From the NCBI GenBank assembly GCA_934622035.1, contig CAKTVG010000002.1, positions 62,001 to 126,000 on the forward strand: a DNA stretch of 64,000 nucleotides. Direction: 5' to 3'. The DNA is from an uncultured Oscillospiraceae bacterium (GTDB lineage: Bacteria > Bacillota > Clostridia > Oscillospirales > Oscillospiraceae). Numbering within the stretch: position 1 is the stretch's first letter; every line of letters begins with the position of its first letter. Position numbers and translations under genes: made by a program. Positions 24,267 through 32,677 of the stretch are shown in pieces. Under the pieces are notes generated by a model. The model did no database searches, was not told where the DNA came from, and saw only the letters and a program-made list of their open reading frames with translations.

Positions 24267-25529
24267 TCAATTCAATTCGATTTCCAGCACGACCGGATTG
24301 TGATCCGTATACCAGAAGCCCTCGTCGCGTGTTTCCACGCTCTTGACCTTCACATTCGGGGATACGATAAATCCGTCGATCACATAATACTGCGTAAGGC
24401 TGCTCGTCTCATCCAGCGGCTGATTGAGCAGGCGGCAGGTCGGCGTGGAGGCGTCATAGGCGTAGCTCCAGCCCGCAGGAAGAGACTCCAGCGCGCCCGG
24501 CGTCCAGCCGGTGGTATCCTTGATGGGATAGCGCTGCTTGGTTCCGGGGAAGAACTGGTTGAAATCGCCGCCCGCGACGACGTAATTGCCCTTTGCGTAT
24601 TCCTCCTGCAAAATTTGCAGCAGCAGCTCGGTCTGCGCCTGCTTGCCCTCGCCGTCGTCATACGCCTCGAGATGCAGGTTGACAATGACCAGCTCCTTTT
24701 TCACGCTCTCCTCGGTCTTGCCCTCAATGGGCAGGCGCGTCACGAGCAGGCAGCGCTTCAGATTCGCCACGCGCACCGGCCACTCAAAGGAGGACGGCAG
24801 GCTGTAGCGCGTCGCACTGGTAATGTCGAAGGTGCTGTAGGTTGCGATGCCGGAGTGCACCTCGCCGATCGTCGGCAGCGGATAGGGCACATAGTGGCAG
24901 GAATAGTTGAGCGCGTAGCGGCTCTCGTATTTGCCGAGGTCGTATTCATACTGCCGCCACTGGTCGAGCTGGAAGCTGCGCTTCGAGCCGGTGTCCACCT
25001 CCTGGAGCAGGACAATGTCCGCATCCACGGATTTGACGATGTCCTCGATGCCGAGCATGTTGGTCTTGACCGTCTCCTCGGAGTCCGGGTTGACGCCCTT
25101 GCCGCCGTCCATGAAGAAATCCGACTCGTAGCCCAGACCGCCATAGCCGGTGTTGAGCGTCATGATGCGGACGGTTCCGTAGGGTACGTTCCGCTCCGCC
25201 TCGACCGTTCCGCGTTCCGGATTCTCGGAATACGCCGGACGATACTCCGTAATGGTCAGATAGCCCAAGCCGAAGCCCACCAGCAGTGCAATGGTCAATG
25301 CAACAAAAACGACCCACTTGATGATTTTCAGGGTTTTCCACAGCCAGCGCAGATCGCGCTTCGGTTTTTCCGGTTTCTTTTCCTTTTTGGGCGGCTTTTC
25401 GGCATTCGGTTCCGCCTCGCGCGCCACCGGCACAAAGATTCCCGTCGGGCTGTCCATTTGCGGCAGATCCGGCGCCGGCTGGAACGGCGCGGGAGCTTCC
25501 CGAAGCTCTTCTTCTCTATTCTCGTCCAC
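24267..25529 (-). CDS. Membrane-anchored endonuclease/exonuclease/phosphatase family protein
   Basis: The 420-residue protein has a cytoplasmic N-terminal stretch of about 65 residues rich in Pro, Glu and Lys, one transmembrane helix (about 68-92), then an extracytoplasmic domain of the EEP (DNase I / sphingomyelinase / inositol-phosphatase) fold: VRIMTLNTGYGG, VLLQEVDTGSKR (catalytic Glu), NLHLEAYDDGEGK, AGGDFNQFF and the final WYTDHNPVVLEIEL with the catalytic His. Substrate may be nucleic acid or phospholipid; neither can be chosen here. It is a single gene with its own terminator. Confidence 0.85.
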   Translation of the reverse strand: MDENREEELREAPAPFQPAPDLPQMDSPTGIFVPVAREAEPNAEKPPKKEKKPEKPKRDLRWLWKTLKIIKWVVFVALTIALLVGFGLGYLTITEYRPAYSENPERGTVEAERNVPYGTVRIMTLNTGYGGLGYESDFFMDGGKGVNPDSEETVKTNMLGIEDIVKSVDADIVLLQEVDTGSKRSFQLDQWRQYEYDLGKYESRYALNYSCHYVPYPLPTIGEVHSGIATYSTFDITSATRYSLPSSFEWPVRVANLKRCLLVTRLPIEGKTEESVKKELVIVNLHLEAYDDGEGKQAQTELLLQILQEEYAKGNYVVAGGDFNQFFPGTKQRYPIKDTTGWTPGALESLPAGWSYAYDASTPTCRLLNQPLDETSSLTQYYVIDGFIVSPNVKVKSVETRDEGFWYTDHNPVVLEIELN

Positions 25530-25693
25530 GGCTCCCGCCTCCTTTTTGTTATCATATCACGAATTTTCGCCGGACGCAAGAGCGGACATGGGGCACGCGC
25601 TCCATTCGGCATTATTTTTTGACGAAATGGCGCAAAAAATGTTCCACAAACGTCGAAAAATCATTTCTTTTCGGGCCTTACGCACCATCGCTC

Positions 25694-25722
25694 TTGCAAT
25701 TCGTTCCCGCTGCTGGTAAAAT
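25694..25722 (+). promoter_or_regulatory. Promoter of the AAA-CYTH gene
   Basis: TTGCAA (25694-25699), 17-bp spacer, TAAAAT (25717-25722). Transcription would start near 25729, which places the in-frame ATG at 25731 at the very 5' end and supports the TTG start at 25755. Confidence 0.65.
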
Positions 25723-25754
25723 ATATTACAATGAAACGAAAGGGAGCGATCCGT

Positions 25755-26861
25755 TTGGCTAAGAAAATCACTCGCATCGTCCTGACCGGCGGCCCGGCGG
25801 CAGGCAAAACGACCCTCATCAGCCGGATCCTGAAGGAATTCAAGCAGGACGAGGGCTGGAAGGTCATCACCATCCCGGAAACCGCGACGGAGCTGATCTC
25901 CGGCTTCGGCATCAAGCCCTTCGGCAACTGCGTCTCCATGCTGGATTTCCAGTATTTTGTCATCGCCGATCAGCTGCACAAGGAGCGGCTGGCGCTGAAG
26001 GCGGCGCAGATGGTCCCGGAAGAAAACGTTCTTGTCATCTATGACCGCGCCCTGCTGGACGACAAGGCCTATATCAACGACGAGGAGTTCCGCGAGGTGC
26101 TCGGTAGCTTCGGCAAAACGGAGGAGGAGGTCATGGCGGGCTACGACGCCGTTCTGCACCTTGTGTCCTGCGCCAAGGGCGCAGAGTTCGCCTACAACTA
26201 CGGCAACGAGGCGCGCTACGAGCCGCTGGAGGTTGCGCGGGAAAAGGACGATCTGGCGCTGCGCGCCTGGTCCAGGCATCCGAACCTGCGCATCATCGAC
26301 AACTCCGTGGATTTTGAGGACAAAATTGCCCGCGGCCTGAGAGCAGTATATGAAGCCATCGGCCAGCCCATGCCCGAGGAAAGCTGGCATAAATATCTCA
26401 TCGCCATGCCGGACGTCGCAACGCTGACGGAGAAGTACCACGCCGCAGGCATCGACATGATGCAGACCTATCTCTCCCAGACCAGCCCGAGCATCGTCCG
26501 CCGCATCCGTCAGCAGAAAAACGGCAACGAATACCTCTATTTCTACACCGAGAAGCACTACACCGAGGGCAGCCAGTGGGAGACGGAAAAGCCCATCTCC
26601 GCCAAGGAATACATCCAGTATCTGATGGAGGGCGACATGAGTCTGCACGCCGTTCACAAGATCAAGTACCGCTTCACCTATCACGACCGCCGTTTTGAAA
26701 TTGACGTGTATCCCTTCTCCGCCGAGCACGCCATCATGCGCGCCGCGCTGCCAAAGTCCGATGCCGCCGTGGATGCGCCGCAGGAAATCAGGATTCTCCG
26801 CGAGGTGACAAACGATCCCGCCTACCGCAATACCCAGCTGGCCCGAAATCAGCAATTATAA
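25755..26861 (+). CDS. AAA ATPase fused to a CYTH-like (triphosphate tunnel) domain
   Basis: The product has about 368 residues from a TTG start. Residues 1-190 form an AAA_28-type nucleoside-triphosphatase with Walker A TGGPAAGKTT, IPETATELI, VIYDRALLDDKAY and a lid region. Residues 210-360 look like a CYTH fold: QTYLSQTSPSIVRRIRQQ followed by YFYTEKHY, WETEKPISAKEY and YRFTYHDRRFEIDVY, alternating charged strands that line a triphosphate tunnel. The TTG at 25755 is chosen because AGGGAG is 8 nt upstream; the ATG at 25731 has no ribosome site. Role unknown; a kinase or polyphosphate-linked enzyme is possible. Confidence 0.78.
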   Translation: MAKKITRIVLTGGPAAGKTTLISRILKEFKQDEGWKVITIPETATELISGFGIKPFGNCVSMLDFQYFVIADQLHKERLALKAAQMVPEENVLVIYDRALLDDKAYINDEEFREVLGSFGKTEEEVMAGYDAVLHLVSCAKGAEFAYNYGNEARYEPLEVAREKDDLALRAWSRHPNLRIIDNSVDFEDKIARGLRAVYEAIGQPMPEESWHKYLIAMPDVATLTEKYHAAGIDMMQTYLSQTSPSIVRRIRQQKNGNEYLYFYTEKHYTEGSQWETEKPISAKEYIQYLMEGDMSLHAVHKIKYRFTYHDRRFEIDVYPFSAEHAIMRAALPKSDAAVDAPQEIRILREVTNDPAYRNTQLARNQQL

Positions 26862-26871
26862 GGCAGTAATG

Positions 26872-26900
26872 AGCGCCGCAGGAACCCCTGCGGCGCTTTG
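26872..26900 (+). terminator. Terminator after the AAA-CYTH gene
   Basis: An 11-bp stem AGCGCCGCAGG / CCTGCGGCGCT with an AACC loop is followed by TTGTCT, 10 nt after the stop codon. Confidence 0.75.
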
Positions 26901-26987
26901 TCTGTACCATCAACGGAGAGCCACGCGTGCACTGAAGACCAAAGCCCCGCTGGCGGGTGCATTTTTTCCAAACAATACAAAATTCTC

Positions 26988-27016
26988 TTGACATGGTTGG
27001 TCTATTGTGGTAGACT
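26988..27016 (+). promoter_or_regulatory. Promoter of the blaI-like/M56/serpin unit
   Basis: TTGACA (26988-26993), 17-bp spacer, TAGACT (27011-27016), 41 nt before the repressor start codon. Confidence 0.75.
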
Positions 27017-27040
27017 AAATGTAGTCTATAGCAATAGATC
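26999..27040 (+). promoter_or_regulatory. Operator dyad over the -10 of the blaI-like gene
   Basis: Half-sites GGTCTATTGTGGTAGACTA (26999-27017) and TAGTCTATAGCAATAGATC (27022-27040) are inverted repeats matching at 15 of 19 positions around AATG; the inner arms TAGACTA/TAGTCTA are perfect. The position over the -10 box suits autorepression by the downstream BlaI-like protein. Confidence 0.72.
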
Positions 27041-27056
27041 AGAAAGGAGAATCCCT

Positions 27057-27419
27057 ATGAACGAGCTTCGCCTGGGGGAAAGCGAATATCGCTTTCTGTG
27101 CATCATCTGGGACCATGAGCCGCTCAGCTCCCGTGCGCTGGTCGATCTGTGCGCCGAAAAGCTGGGCTGGAAAAAGTCCACGACCTACACCGTGCTGAAA
27201 AAGCTCTGCGACCGCGGCTTTGCCGCCAACGACAATTCCGTCGTCCGCTCTCTGGTGGAAAAAAGCGCCGTGCAGTCCTTTGAAAGCGACCGCGTTGTCT
27301 CCCGCGCCTTTGACGGCTCGCTGCCCTGCTTCCTCGCGGCCTTCCTCGGCGGCAGAAAGCTTTCGGCAGCCGAGGCCGAGGCGCTGAAGCGGCTGATTGA
27401 CGAACATAAGGAGGACTGA
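27057..27419 (+). CDS. BlaI/MecI/CopY family transcriptional repressor
   Basis: The 120-residue winged-helix protein fits the penicillinase-repressor family: GESEYRFLCIIWDHEPLSSRALVDLC, then the recognition region GWKKSTTYTVLKKLCDRGF, a wing, and a C-terminal dimerisation helix. In BlaI the linker is cleaved after signalling through a BlaR1 protease; a specific cleavage site cannot be identified here. AGAAAGGAG precedes the ATG. The M56 peptidase gene follows after one nucleotide. The operator dyad lies over its promoter. Confidence 0.9.
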   Translation: MNELRLGESEYRFLCIIWDHEPLSSRALVDLCAEKLGWKKSTTYTVLKKLCDRGFAANDNSVVRSLVEKSAVQSFESDRVVSRAFDGSLPCFLAAFLGGRKLSAAEAEALKRLIDEHKED

Positions 27420-27420
27420 G

Positions 27421-28851
27421 ATGGAAGCCCTGTTTCTGCGCGTGCTCAATATGAGCTTTGCCGCGTCTTATGTCATTCTGGCGACGCTTCTGGCGCGCCT
27501 GCTGCTAAAAAAAGCGCCGCGCCGCTATTCCTACGCCCTTTGGAGCGCGACGGCCTTCCGGCTGTGCTGCCCTGTGTCCTTCCCGGCGGTATTCAGCCTG
27601 TTCGGCCTGCTCCGGCTGTCTCAAAAGCGCGCGGCGCTGGAATTCGTGCCCGAAAATCTCGGCCTGATGTCCCAACCGGAAATCCACACCGGCATTCCCG
27701 CGCTGAACTCCGCGCTGGCTGACACGCTTCCCGCCGCCTCACCCGCCGCCAGCGTCAACCCCGTGCAGGTCTGGATGTATATCGGCGCCATCGTCTGGCT
27801 GACCGGCATTGCCCTGCTGCTGGGCTACGCTCTGTTCAGCGCGCTGCGGCTGCGGCTCCGCCTGCGGACGGCGACACTGCTGGAGTCGGGCGTGTACCAG
27901 TCCGAAAGCGTGCGCTCCCCCTTCCTCTTCGGCGTATTTCGCCCGAAAATCTACCTGCCCTACGGGCTGGACGAGGACGCCATGCAAATGGTTCTGGCGC
28001 ACGAGCGCTTCCATCTGCGGCGGCATGACCCGCTCGTCCGGCTGTTTGCGTGGCTGCTTTTGACGCTGCACTGGTTTAACCCTCTGGTCTGGCTCGCCTT
28101 TTTCTGCATGAGCCGCGACATGGAAACGCGCTGCGACGAGCATGTGCTGGCCTCCGGCAGCGCCAAGCGCTACAGCCTCTGCCTCCTGTCCGTCGCTTCT
28201 GGACGGCGCTTCCCCGCGCCCAGTCCCTTGGCCTTTGGCGAGACGGGCGTAAAGGCTCGCATCCGCCACGCTCTTCGCTGGAAGCAGCCGCGCCGCTGGA
28301 CGGCGCTGGCAGCGCTGGCGCTCAGCGTTCTGGTGCTTCTGTCCTGCGCGGCAAATCCGCGGCAGGCCGGACACGACGGCAGCTACCGCGCCGGCAAGGC
28401 CCTACAGCAAGTTATCTTCATGTCCTACTGGCCGGAGGACGGAGACTTCCTCGGTCTTGAGGAATTCACCCTTTCGGGCGACACGCTGCACCTTGCGCGG
28501 CAGAACGTCGACCCTGAACTGGGGCATGGCGAGTACAACTGCGAGGCGCGGCGCTCCAATCAGGACCGCGATACGCTGGCGCAGACGCTGTGTCTGCTTC
28601 TCGGCGCAGAGCCGGAGAGCGGCCCCTTCCCGGAATCTACGGTGTCGCTGTTCCTCAATGAGCTGACCATCCCCGAATACGACGACCCCGCCGACATGGA
28701 GGTTTATGAATTTTACGGCGAATGGCAGTGGGAAAAACCCACCGGCTATACCTACACAAAGCTGCGGCCGGACTATGTGCTCTGCTTCTTCCGCGGTGAG
28801 CCGCTCTGGTTCGGTACGCCCATCGGCATCTTCCGGCTGGAAAAGGACTAG
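27421..28851 (+). CDS. BlaR1/MecR1-type M56 membrane metallopeptidase with a non-PBP sensor domain
   Basis: The 476-residue protein has four to five transmembrane helices and the M56 zinc motif VLAHERFHLRRHDP near residue 195, with the downstream DMETRCDEHVL segment carrying the third ligand. After a final hydrophobic stretch (about 292-308) ending LLSCAANP, an extracytoplasmic C-terminal domain of about 165 residues follows. It has no SxxK/SxN/KTG penicillin-binding motifs, so it is not a beta-lactam sensor; it contains WPEDGDFLGLEEFTLSGD and ends GTPIGIFRLEKD. It probably relays an unknown external signal to the BlaI-like repressor. Confidence 0.87.
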   Translation: MEALFLRVLNMSFAASYVILATLLARLLLKKAPRRYSYALWSATAFRLCCPVSFPAVFSLFGLLRLSQKRAALEFVPENLGLMSQPEIHTGIPALNSALADTLPAASPAASVNPVQVWMYIGAIVWLTGIALLLGYALFSALRLRLRLRTATLLESGVYQSESVRSPFLFGVFRPKIYLPYGLDEDAMQMVLAHERFHLRRHDPLVRLFAWLLLTLHWFNPLVWLAFFCMSRDMETRCDEHVLASGSAKRYSLCLLSVASGRRFPAPSPLAFGETGVKARIRHALRWKQPRRWTALAALALSVLVLLSCAANPRQAGHDGSYRAGKALQQVIFMSYWPEDGDFLGLEEFTLSGDTLHLARQNVDPELGHGEYNCEARRSNQDRDTLAQTLCLLLGAEPESGPFPESTVSLFLNELTIPEYDDPADMEVYEFYGEWQWEKPTGYTYTKLRPDYVLCFFRGEPLWFGTPIGIFRLEKD

Positions 28852-28945
28852 AAAAAAGCGGCAAAGGAACTTTTTGGCGGCGCTTTCGTCCAAAGAAGCA
28901 CAAGGGGACGATCCCCCGATGCTCTAAGAACAGGAGGAACCTGCC

Positions 28946-30217
28946 ATGAAGAAATTGACCGTTCTTTTGCTGCTGGCGGCGCTGAGCTTGCAGCTCTTTG
29001 CCTGCACCGCCGTCCGGCCCGATACGCCCGACCCCAGCCGGACGCCCAATCAGACCAACGGCGCAGAGCCTGCTTCCCCCACCGGCCTGAGCGCCGCGAC
29101 CCTCTCCGGCGAGGGTACGCCCGCCCCGGTGGACGACAGCTTTGCCGCCGCAAGCGCGAATTTTGCCGTAGAGCTGCTGAAAAACACCGTAAAGTCCGGA
29201 GAAAACGCCATTCTCTCACCCTATTCCGTCCTCACGGCGCTGGCGATGACCGCCAACGGCGCAGACGGCGAAACACGGGCGCAGATGGAGGCGGCCTTCG
29301 GCCTTTCCATCGACAAGCTCAACGCCTATCTTCTCACCTGCGCGCAGAATGCGAGCGAGGAATTCTCCTCGGCAAACGCGATCTGGCTGCGCGACGGCCT
29401 TGAGGTCAGCGAGAGCTTCCTGCAAACCGACCGCGACTACTATGCCTCGGACGTGCACACCGCTGCCTTTGACGAGGAAACCTGCCGCGCCATCAACGAG
29501 TTCGTCAAGAAGAACACACAGGGCCGCATTGAAAAGATCCTCGAGGAGATCAATCCGAATGCCGTCATGTATCTGGTCAACGCGCTGGCGTTCACCGCCA
29601 AATGGAACGCGGAATACACCACGGACGACGTCCGCCCGGAGACCTTCCACGGCGCGGACGGCGACGTACAGGCCGAGCTGATGTACTCCACCGAGCACCA
29701 GTATCTGAGCGATGAGAACACGACGGGCTTCCTCAAGTCCTACCGCAACACCCGCTTCTGCTATGTGGCGCTTCTGCCCGCAGAGGGCACGAGCCTGGAC
29801 GACTACATTGCCTCCCTGACCGGCGAGAAGCTCAATGCGCTGATGCAGAATGTCAGCAACGAGCGTGTGAACGCGGTCATGCCGAAGTTCAAGGCGGAGT
29901 ACAGCACGGAGTTGAGCACGGCCCTGCAAGCGATGGGCATGACGGACGCCTTCGGCGACAAGGCGGACTTCTCCCGTATGTCCCCGCAGGCGCAGGAAAG
30001 CGGCCTGTGCATCGGCAGCGTGCTGCACAAGACCTTCCTTCAGGTCAACGAAACCGGCACGGAGGCCGCCGCCGCAACGGCCGTGGAGGTCATGGAAAGC
30101 ACCGCCATCCAGCCGCAGAAGCCGAAGACCGTCCGCGTGGACCGGCCCTTCGTGTGCGGCATTTACGACACAGAAAGCCAGACCTTCCTCTTCCTCGGCG
30201 CGGTGTATAACGTTTGA
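28946..30217 (+). CDS. Lipoprotein serpin (serine/cysteine protease inhibitor)
   Basis: The 423-residue protein has a lipoprotein signal peptide with lipobox LFAC (Cys20), a flexible Pro/Thr linker, and a full serpin fold from about residue 70: NAILSPYSVLTALAMTANGA, YLVNALAFTAKWN, VNAVMPKFKAE, and the hinge NETGTEAAAATAVEVM followed by VDRPFVCGIYD. The small-residue hinge predicts an inhibitory serpin. Counting canonical spacing from the hinge puts P1-P1' at Ser-Thr, an inference because the loop is a few residues long. AGGAGGAAC precedes the ATG. It follows the BlaI/M56 pair with 94 bp and no terminator. Confidence 0.93.
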   Translation: MKKLTVLLLLAALSLQLFACTAVRPDTPDPSRTPNQTNGAEPASPTGLSAATLSGEGTPAPVDDSFAAASANFAVELLKNTVKSGENAILSPYSVLTALAMTANGADGETRAQMEAAFGLSIDKLNAYLLTCAQNASEEFSSANAIWLRDGLEVSESFLQTDRDYYASDVHTAAFDEETCRAINEFVKKNTQGRIEKILEEINPNAVMYLVNALAFTAKWNAEYTTDDVRPETFHGADGDVQAELMYSTEHQYLSDENTTGFLKSYRNTRFCYVALLPAEGTSLDDYIASLTGEKLNALMQNVSNERVNAVMPKFKAEYSTELSTALQAMGMTDAFGDKADFSRMSPQAQESGLCIGSVLHKTFLQVNETGTEAAAATAVEVMESTAIQPQKPKTVRVDRPFVCGIYDTESQTFLFLGAVYNV

Positions 30218-30229
30218 TATAAAGATTAA

Positions 30230-30261
30230 AATCCGGAGAATCCTACGATTCTCCGGATTTT
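30230..30261 (+). terminator. Terminator after the serpin gene, probably bidirectional
   Basis: A perfect 13-bp stem AATCCGGAGAATC / GATTCTCCGGATT with a CTAC loop is followed by TTT on the plus strand and TTTTAATC on the minus strand, the latter serving the convergent MATE gene. Confidence 0.88.
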
Positions 30262-30320
30262 TGCTATCAAAGAGCCGAATATTTTATCGGCGCGTCAGCG
30301 GCGTTCCGCGGCCGCAAAAG

Positions 30321-31658
30321 CTATAGATAGACCGCTCTTTTCTTCCACAGGCCGGAAAGATACAGCGCCAGCGTCACCACTGCCTCGATGCCCCAGGAGA
30401 GCACCCACGCAGCATACACGCCGCGCATACCGTATCCCGGCGCGAGCAGCGCCGTCGCGGCGACGCGGGAGGCCGCGCCGAGGAACGTGACCAGAAGCAA
30501 AAGACCCGTCGCCCGCGCACCGCGGTAAAAGGCGTGAAACAGATTGTTCACGAAATTCAGGCCAAGGAATGGCAGATACTGCCGCAGAAAGAGGACGGCA
30601 TAATCCAGCGCCTCCTGTGCCGTGTCCGCGGCGAAAAACAGGCGGCTGATCTGCACAGGAAAAGCAATACAAAGGGCCTGCACCGGCAGCAGGCACACCG
30701 CCGCCAGCAGCGTCCCTGCCGCCAGTCCGCGGCCGAGCCGGTGCTGCTTCTGCCCGCCGATGCACTGCGCAGTATAGTTGCCGACGGTCATGGTCGCGCC
30801 CTGATAGAGGCAGGCGTTGATGTCATAGACCCGCAGAATAACGGTATAGGCCGCCGTCGCATTTGCGCGCAGCGCATTGACATAGGGATAGACCGCCGCG
30901 CTGGAAAAATACATGGTGACCTGCTGTAAGGACATGGGAAGCGCGTAGAGGGCGGTCTTCCGCAGGATCCCCGCGTCAAAGGCGATGCGTTCCCCCGCCA
31001 CGCCCATCTGCCGGAAGGTGCGGCGCAGGTGCAGGAAATAGCAAAGGTCCACCACCGCCGCGGCAAGAACCGAGGCCAGCGCAAGGCCCAGAACACCCAG
31101 ATGCAGGACGCGGACCGCCAGAAGATTCCCGCCGACGTTCAGAGCAACCGCCAGACAGCTCATGGCAAAGGTCATCCGGCTGTCGCCGAGCGCATTGGAA
31201 AGCTTCATAAGGCTGTCATTCAGAATGATGAAAAACAGCCCGGCAAGGCAGACCGAATAATACAGGGTGGTATCGCGCAGCAGCGCCGTCTGCACATGCA
31301 GCATCCGCAGCAGCGGCCTGCGAAGCAGCAGCATCCCACCGCCGAGCAGAACGCAGGCCAGAAACAGAACGGCAAGATTGTGCACAATGCAGCGCCGGAT
31401 TCCGTGAAAATCCCGGTTGCCGAACATCTGCGCGACGTAGATGCTGAGGCCAAAGCTGTAGCCCCACATGACGGCGGAGACCAGCTGGAGCAGCCCGGCC
31501 GTCGCGCCGATGGCCGCTAAAGCATCCGCGCCGAGCAGCTTCCCGGCAAGCATGGTATCGATGAGGTGATAGGACTGCGTCAGGAGTCCGGAGAGCACAA
31601 GCGGAAAGCCGAAACGAAAAAAGGTTTTGAGCGTTTTGCCCTGTGTCAGATCCCTCAT
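30321..31658 (-). CDS. MATE family efflux transporter
   Basis: The 445-residue protein has about 12 transmembrane helices in two similar halves. It begins MRDLTQGKTLKTFFRFGFPLVLSGLLTQ, with the MATE-typical ADALAAIGATAGL and QMFGNRDFHGIRR in the first bundle and corresponding GATMTVGNYTAQCIGGQK in the second. Such proteins exchange Na or H for cationic or other small compounds. It lies 14 nt after the SMP-30 gene in the carbohydrate operon, with AAAGGGAT as ribosome site, so it might export a pathway metabolite; that is inference. Confidence 0.9.
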   Translation of the reverse strand: MRDLTQGKTLKTFFRFGFPLVLSGLLTQSYHLIDTMLAGKLLGADALAAIGATAGLLQLVSAVMWGYSFGLSIYVAQMFGNRDFHGIRRCIVHNLAVLFLACVLLGGGMLLLRRPLLRMLHVQTALLRDTTLYYSVCLAGLFFIILNDSLMKLSNALGDSRMTFAMSCLAVALNVGGNLLAVRVLHLGVLGLALASVLAAAVVDLCYFLHLRRTFRQMGVAGERIAFDAGILRKTALYALPMSLQQVTMYFSSAAVYPYVNALRANATAAYTVILRVYDINACLYQGATMTVGNYTAQCIGGQKQHRLGRGLAAGTLLAAVCLLPVQALCIAFPVQISRLFFAADTAQEALDYAVLFLRQYLPFLGLNFVNNLFHAFYRGARATGLLLLVTFLGAASRVAATALLAPGYGMRGVYAAWVLSWGIEAVVTLALYLSGLWKKRAVYL

Positions 31659-31672
31659 GGCGCCAATCCCTT

Positions 31673-32665
31673 TTATCCGTTCAGGTCGATTTCCGCAAGC
31701 GTAGCGGGCAGCTCATGGGCGGTATTGCGCACAATGTCATTGACGACGGCGTCAAAGCAGGAGACGATGATCTTCCCGTTCCATAGAATCGGCTCGCCGG
31801 GCTGGTCGAGCCCGCCCTCCAGGCCGGTGCAGTCGGGACTCTGCGCCAGGCGGCGGACGGTTCTGCCATCCGGCGACACCTTGACAATGGCGTTGGCGCA
31901 GAAATCTGCAATATACAGGTTTCCCGCCTCATCCATCACCATGCCGTCCGTGCTCTCCAGCTCGCCGGGATTCCGTGCCCAGACCTGATTGGAACGGACG
32001 CTGCCGTCCTCGTTGAGAATCACCTTGTAAACCGCGCCGTCGCCGAAATTGCCGATCAGAAGGTTGCCCTCCGGATCGATCTCAATACCATCCACGCCGT
32101 ACTGGTCGCGCGGGTTGCGAGTGAGATAGGTGCAGAGAATGTGCGGGTCGGCAAGGGTATTGGTGATTTGAATGTTCTCCTCATCCAGACCGAAGCGGTA
32201 GACGCAGCTGACCTGGCAGCCGGAGGGGTCCTTGACCAGCTCCATCTTGCTCTGCGTCAGGTAGACGTAGCCGCCGTGGATACGAAGGCCGTTCGGATGC
32301 TCCATGTTGTCCGCAACCACCGTACACTTCACGACGGTGCTGCCCTCGATGCGCAGGCGCAGCAGCCGCCCCTTGCGTACCAGCTCCGGCCGGTCGAGCC
32401 AGGGCTGATTGTCGATCAGATAGAGGTCGCCGTCCGGCCCGAAGCCGATGCCCATGGGCCGCGCCATACCGGTGTCCTCCCGAACCGGAACGTCAAACCA
32501 CTTGGTGACGTTCCGGTTTTTGTCGATCTTTACCACACAGCCGGGCAGAGCCGGGTCGGCAAAGTTCGGGCACGCGAGAATGAGATTGCCCTCTGCGTCG
32601 ATGGCCATGCTGTCCGGTGTTGCGACGTATTCCGGCAGTTTCACGAAAAGGCGGGATTCTTTCAT
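31673..32665 (-). CDS. SMP-30/gluconolactonase-like beta-propeller protein
   Basis: The 330-residue cytoplasmic protein shows the repeating beta-propeller blades of the SMP-30/LRE family, e.g. PDSMAIDAEGNLILAC, PMGIGFGPDGDLYLID, HPNGLRIHGGYVYLT, VDGIEIDPEGNLLIGNFGDG and TDGMVMDEAGNLYIADFC. Conserved Glu/Asn/Asp residues would bind Ca or Zn and hydrolyse a sugar lactone. Together with the adjacent dehydrogenase it could convert an aldose via its lactone to an acid. AGGAGGAAGCAGG precedes the ATG; it follows the kinase gene by 12 nt. Confidence 0.85.
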   Translation of the reverse strand: MKESRLFVKLPEYVATPDSMAIDAEGNLILACPNFADPALPGCVVKIDKNRNVTKWFDVPVREDTGMARPMGIGFGPDGDLYLIDNQPWLDRPELVRKGRLLRLRIEGSTVVKCTVVADNMEHPNGLRIHGGYVYLTQSKMELVKDPSGCQVSCVYRFGLDEENIQITNTLADPHILCTYLTRNPRDQYGVDGIEIDPEGNLLIGNFGDGAVYKVILNEDGSVRSNQVWARNPGELESTDGMVMDEAGNLYIADFCANAIVKVSPDGRTVRRLAQSPDCTGLEGGLDQPGEPILWNGKIIVSCFDAVVNDIVRNTAHELPATLAEIDLNG

Positions 32666-32677
32666 CCTGCTTCCTCC

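Noticed and set aside
27421..28851. Beta-lactam resistance sensor BlaR1
   Set aside because: The external domain lacks SxxK, SxN and KTG motifs and no beta-lactamase or PBP2a gene is adjacent, so only the M56 signalling part is shared.
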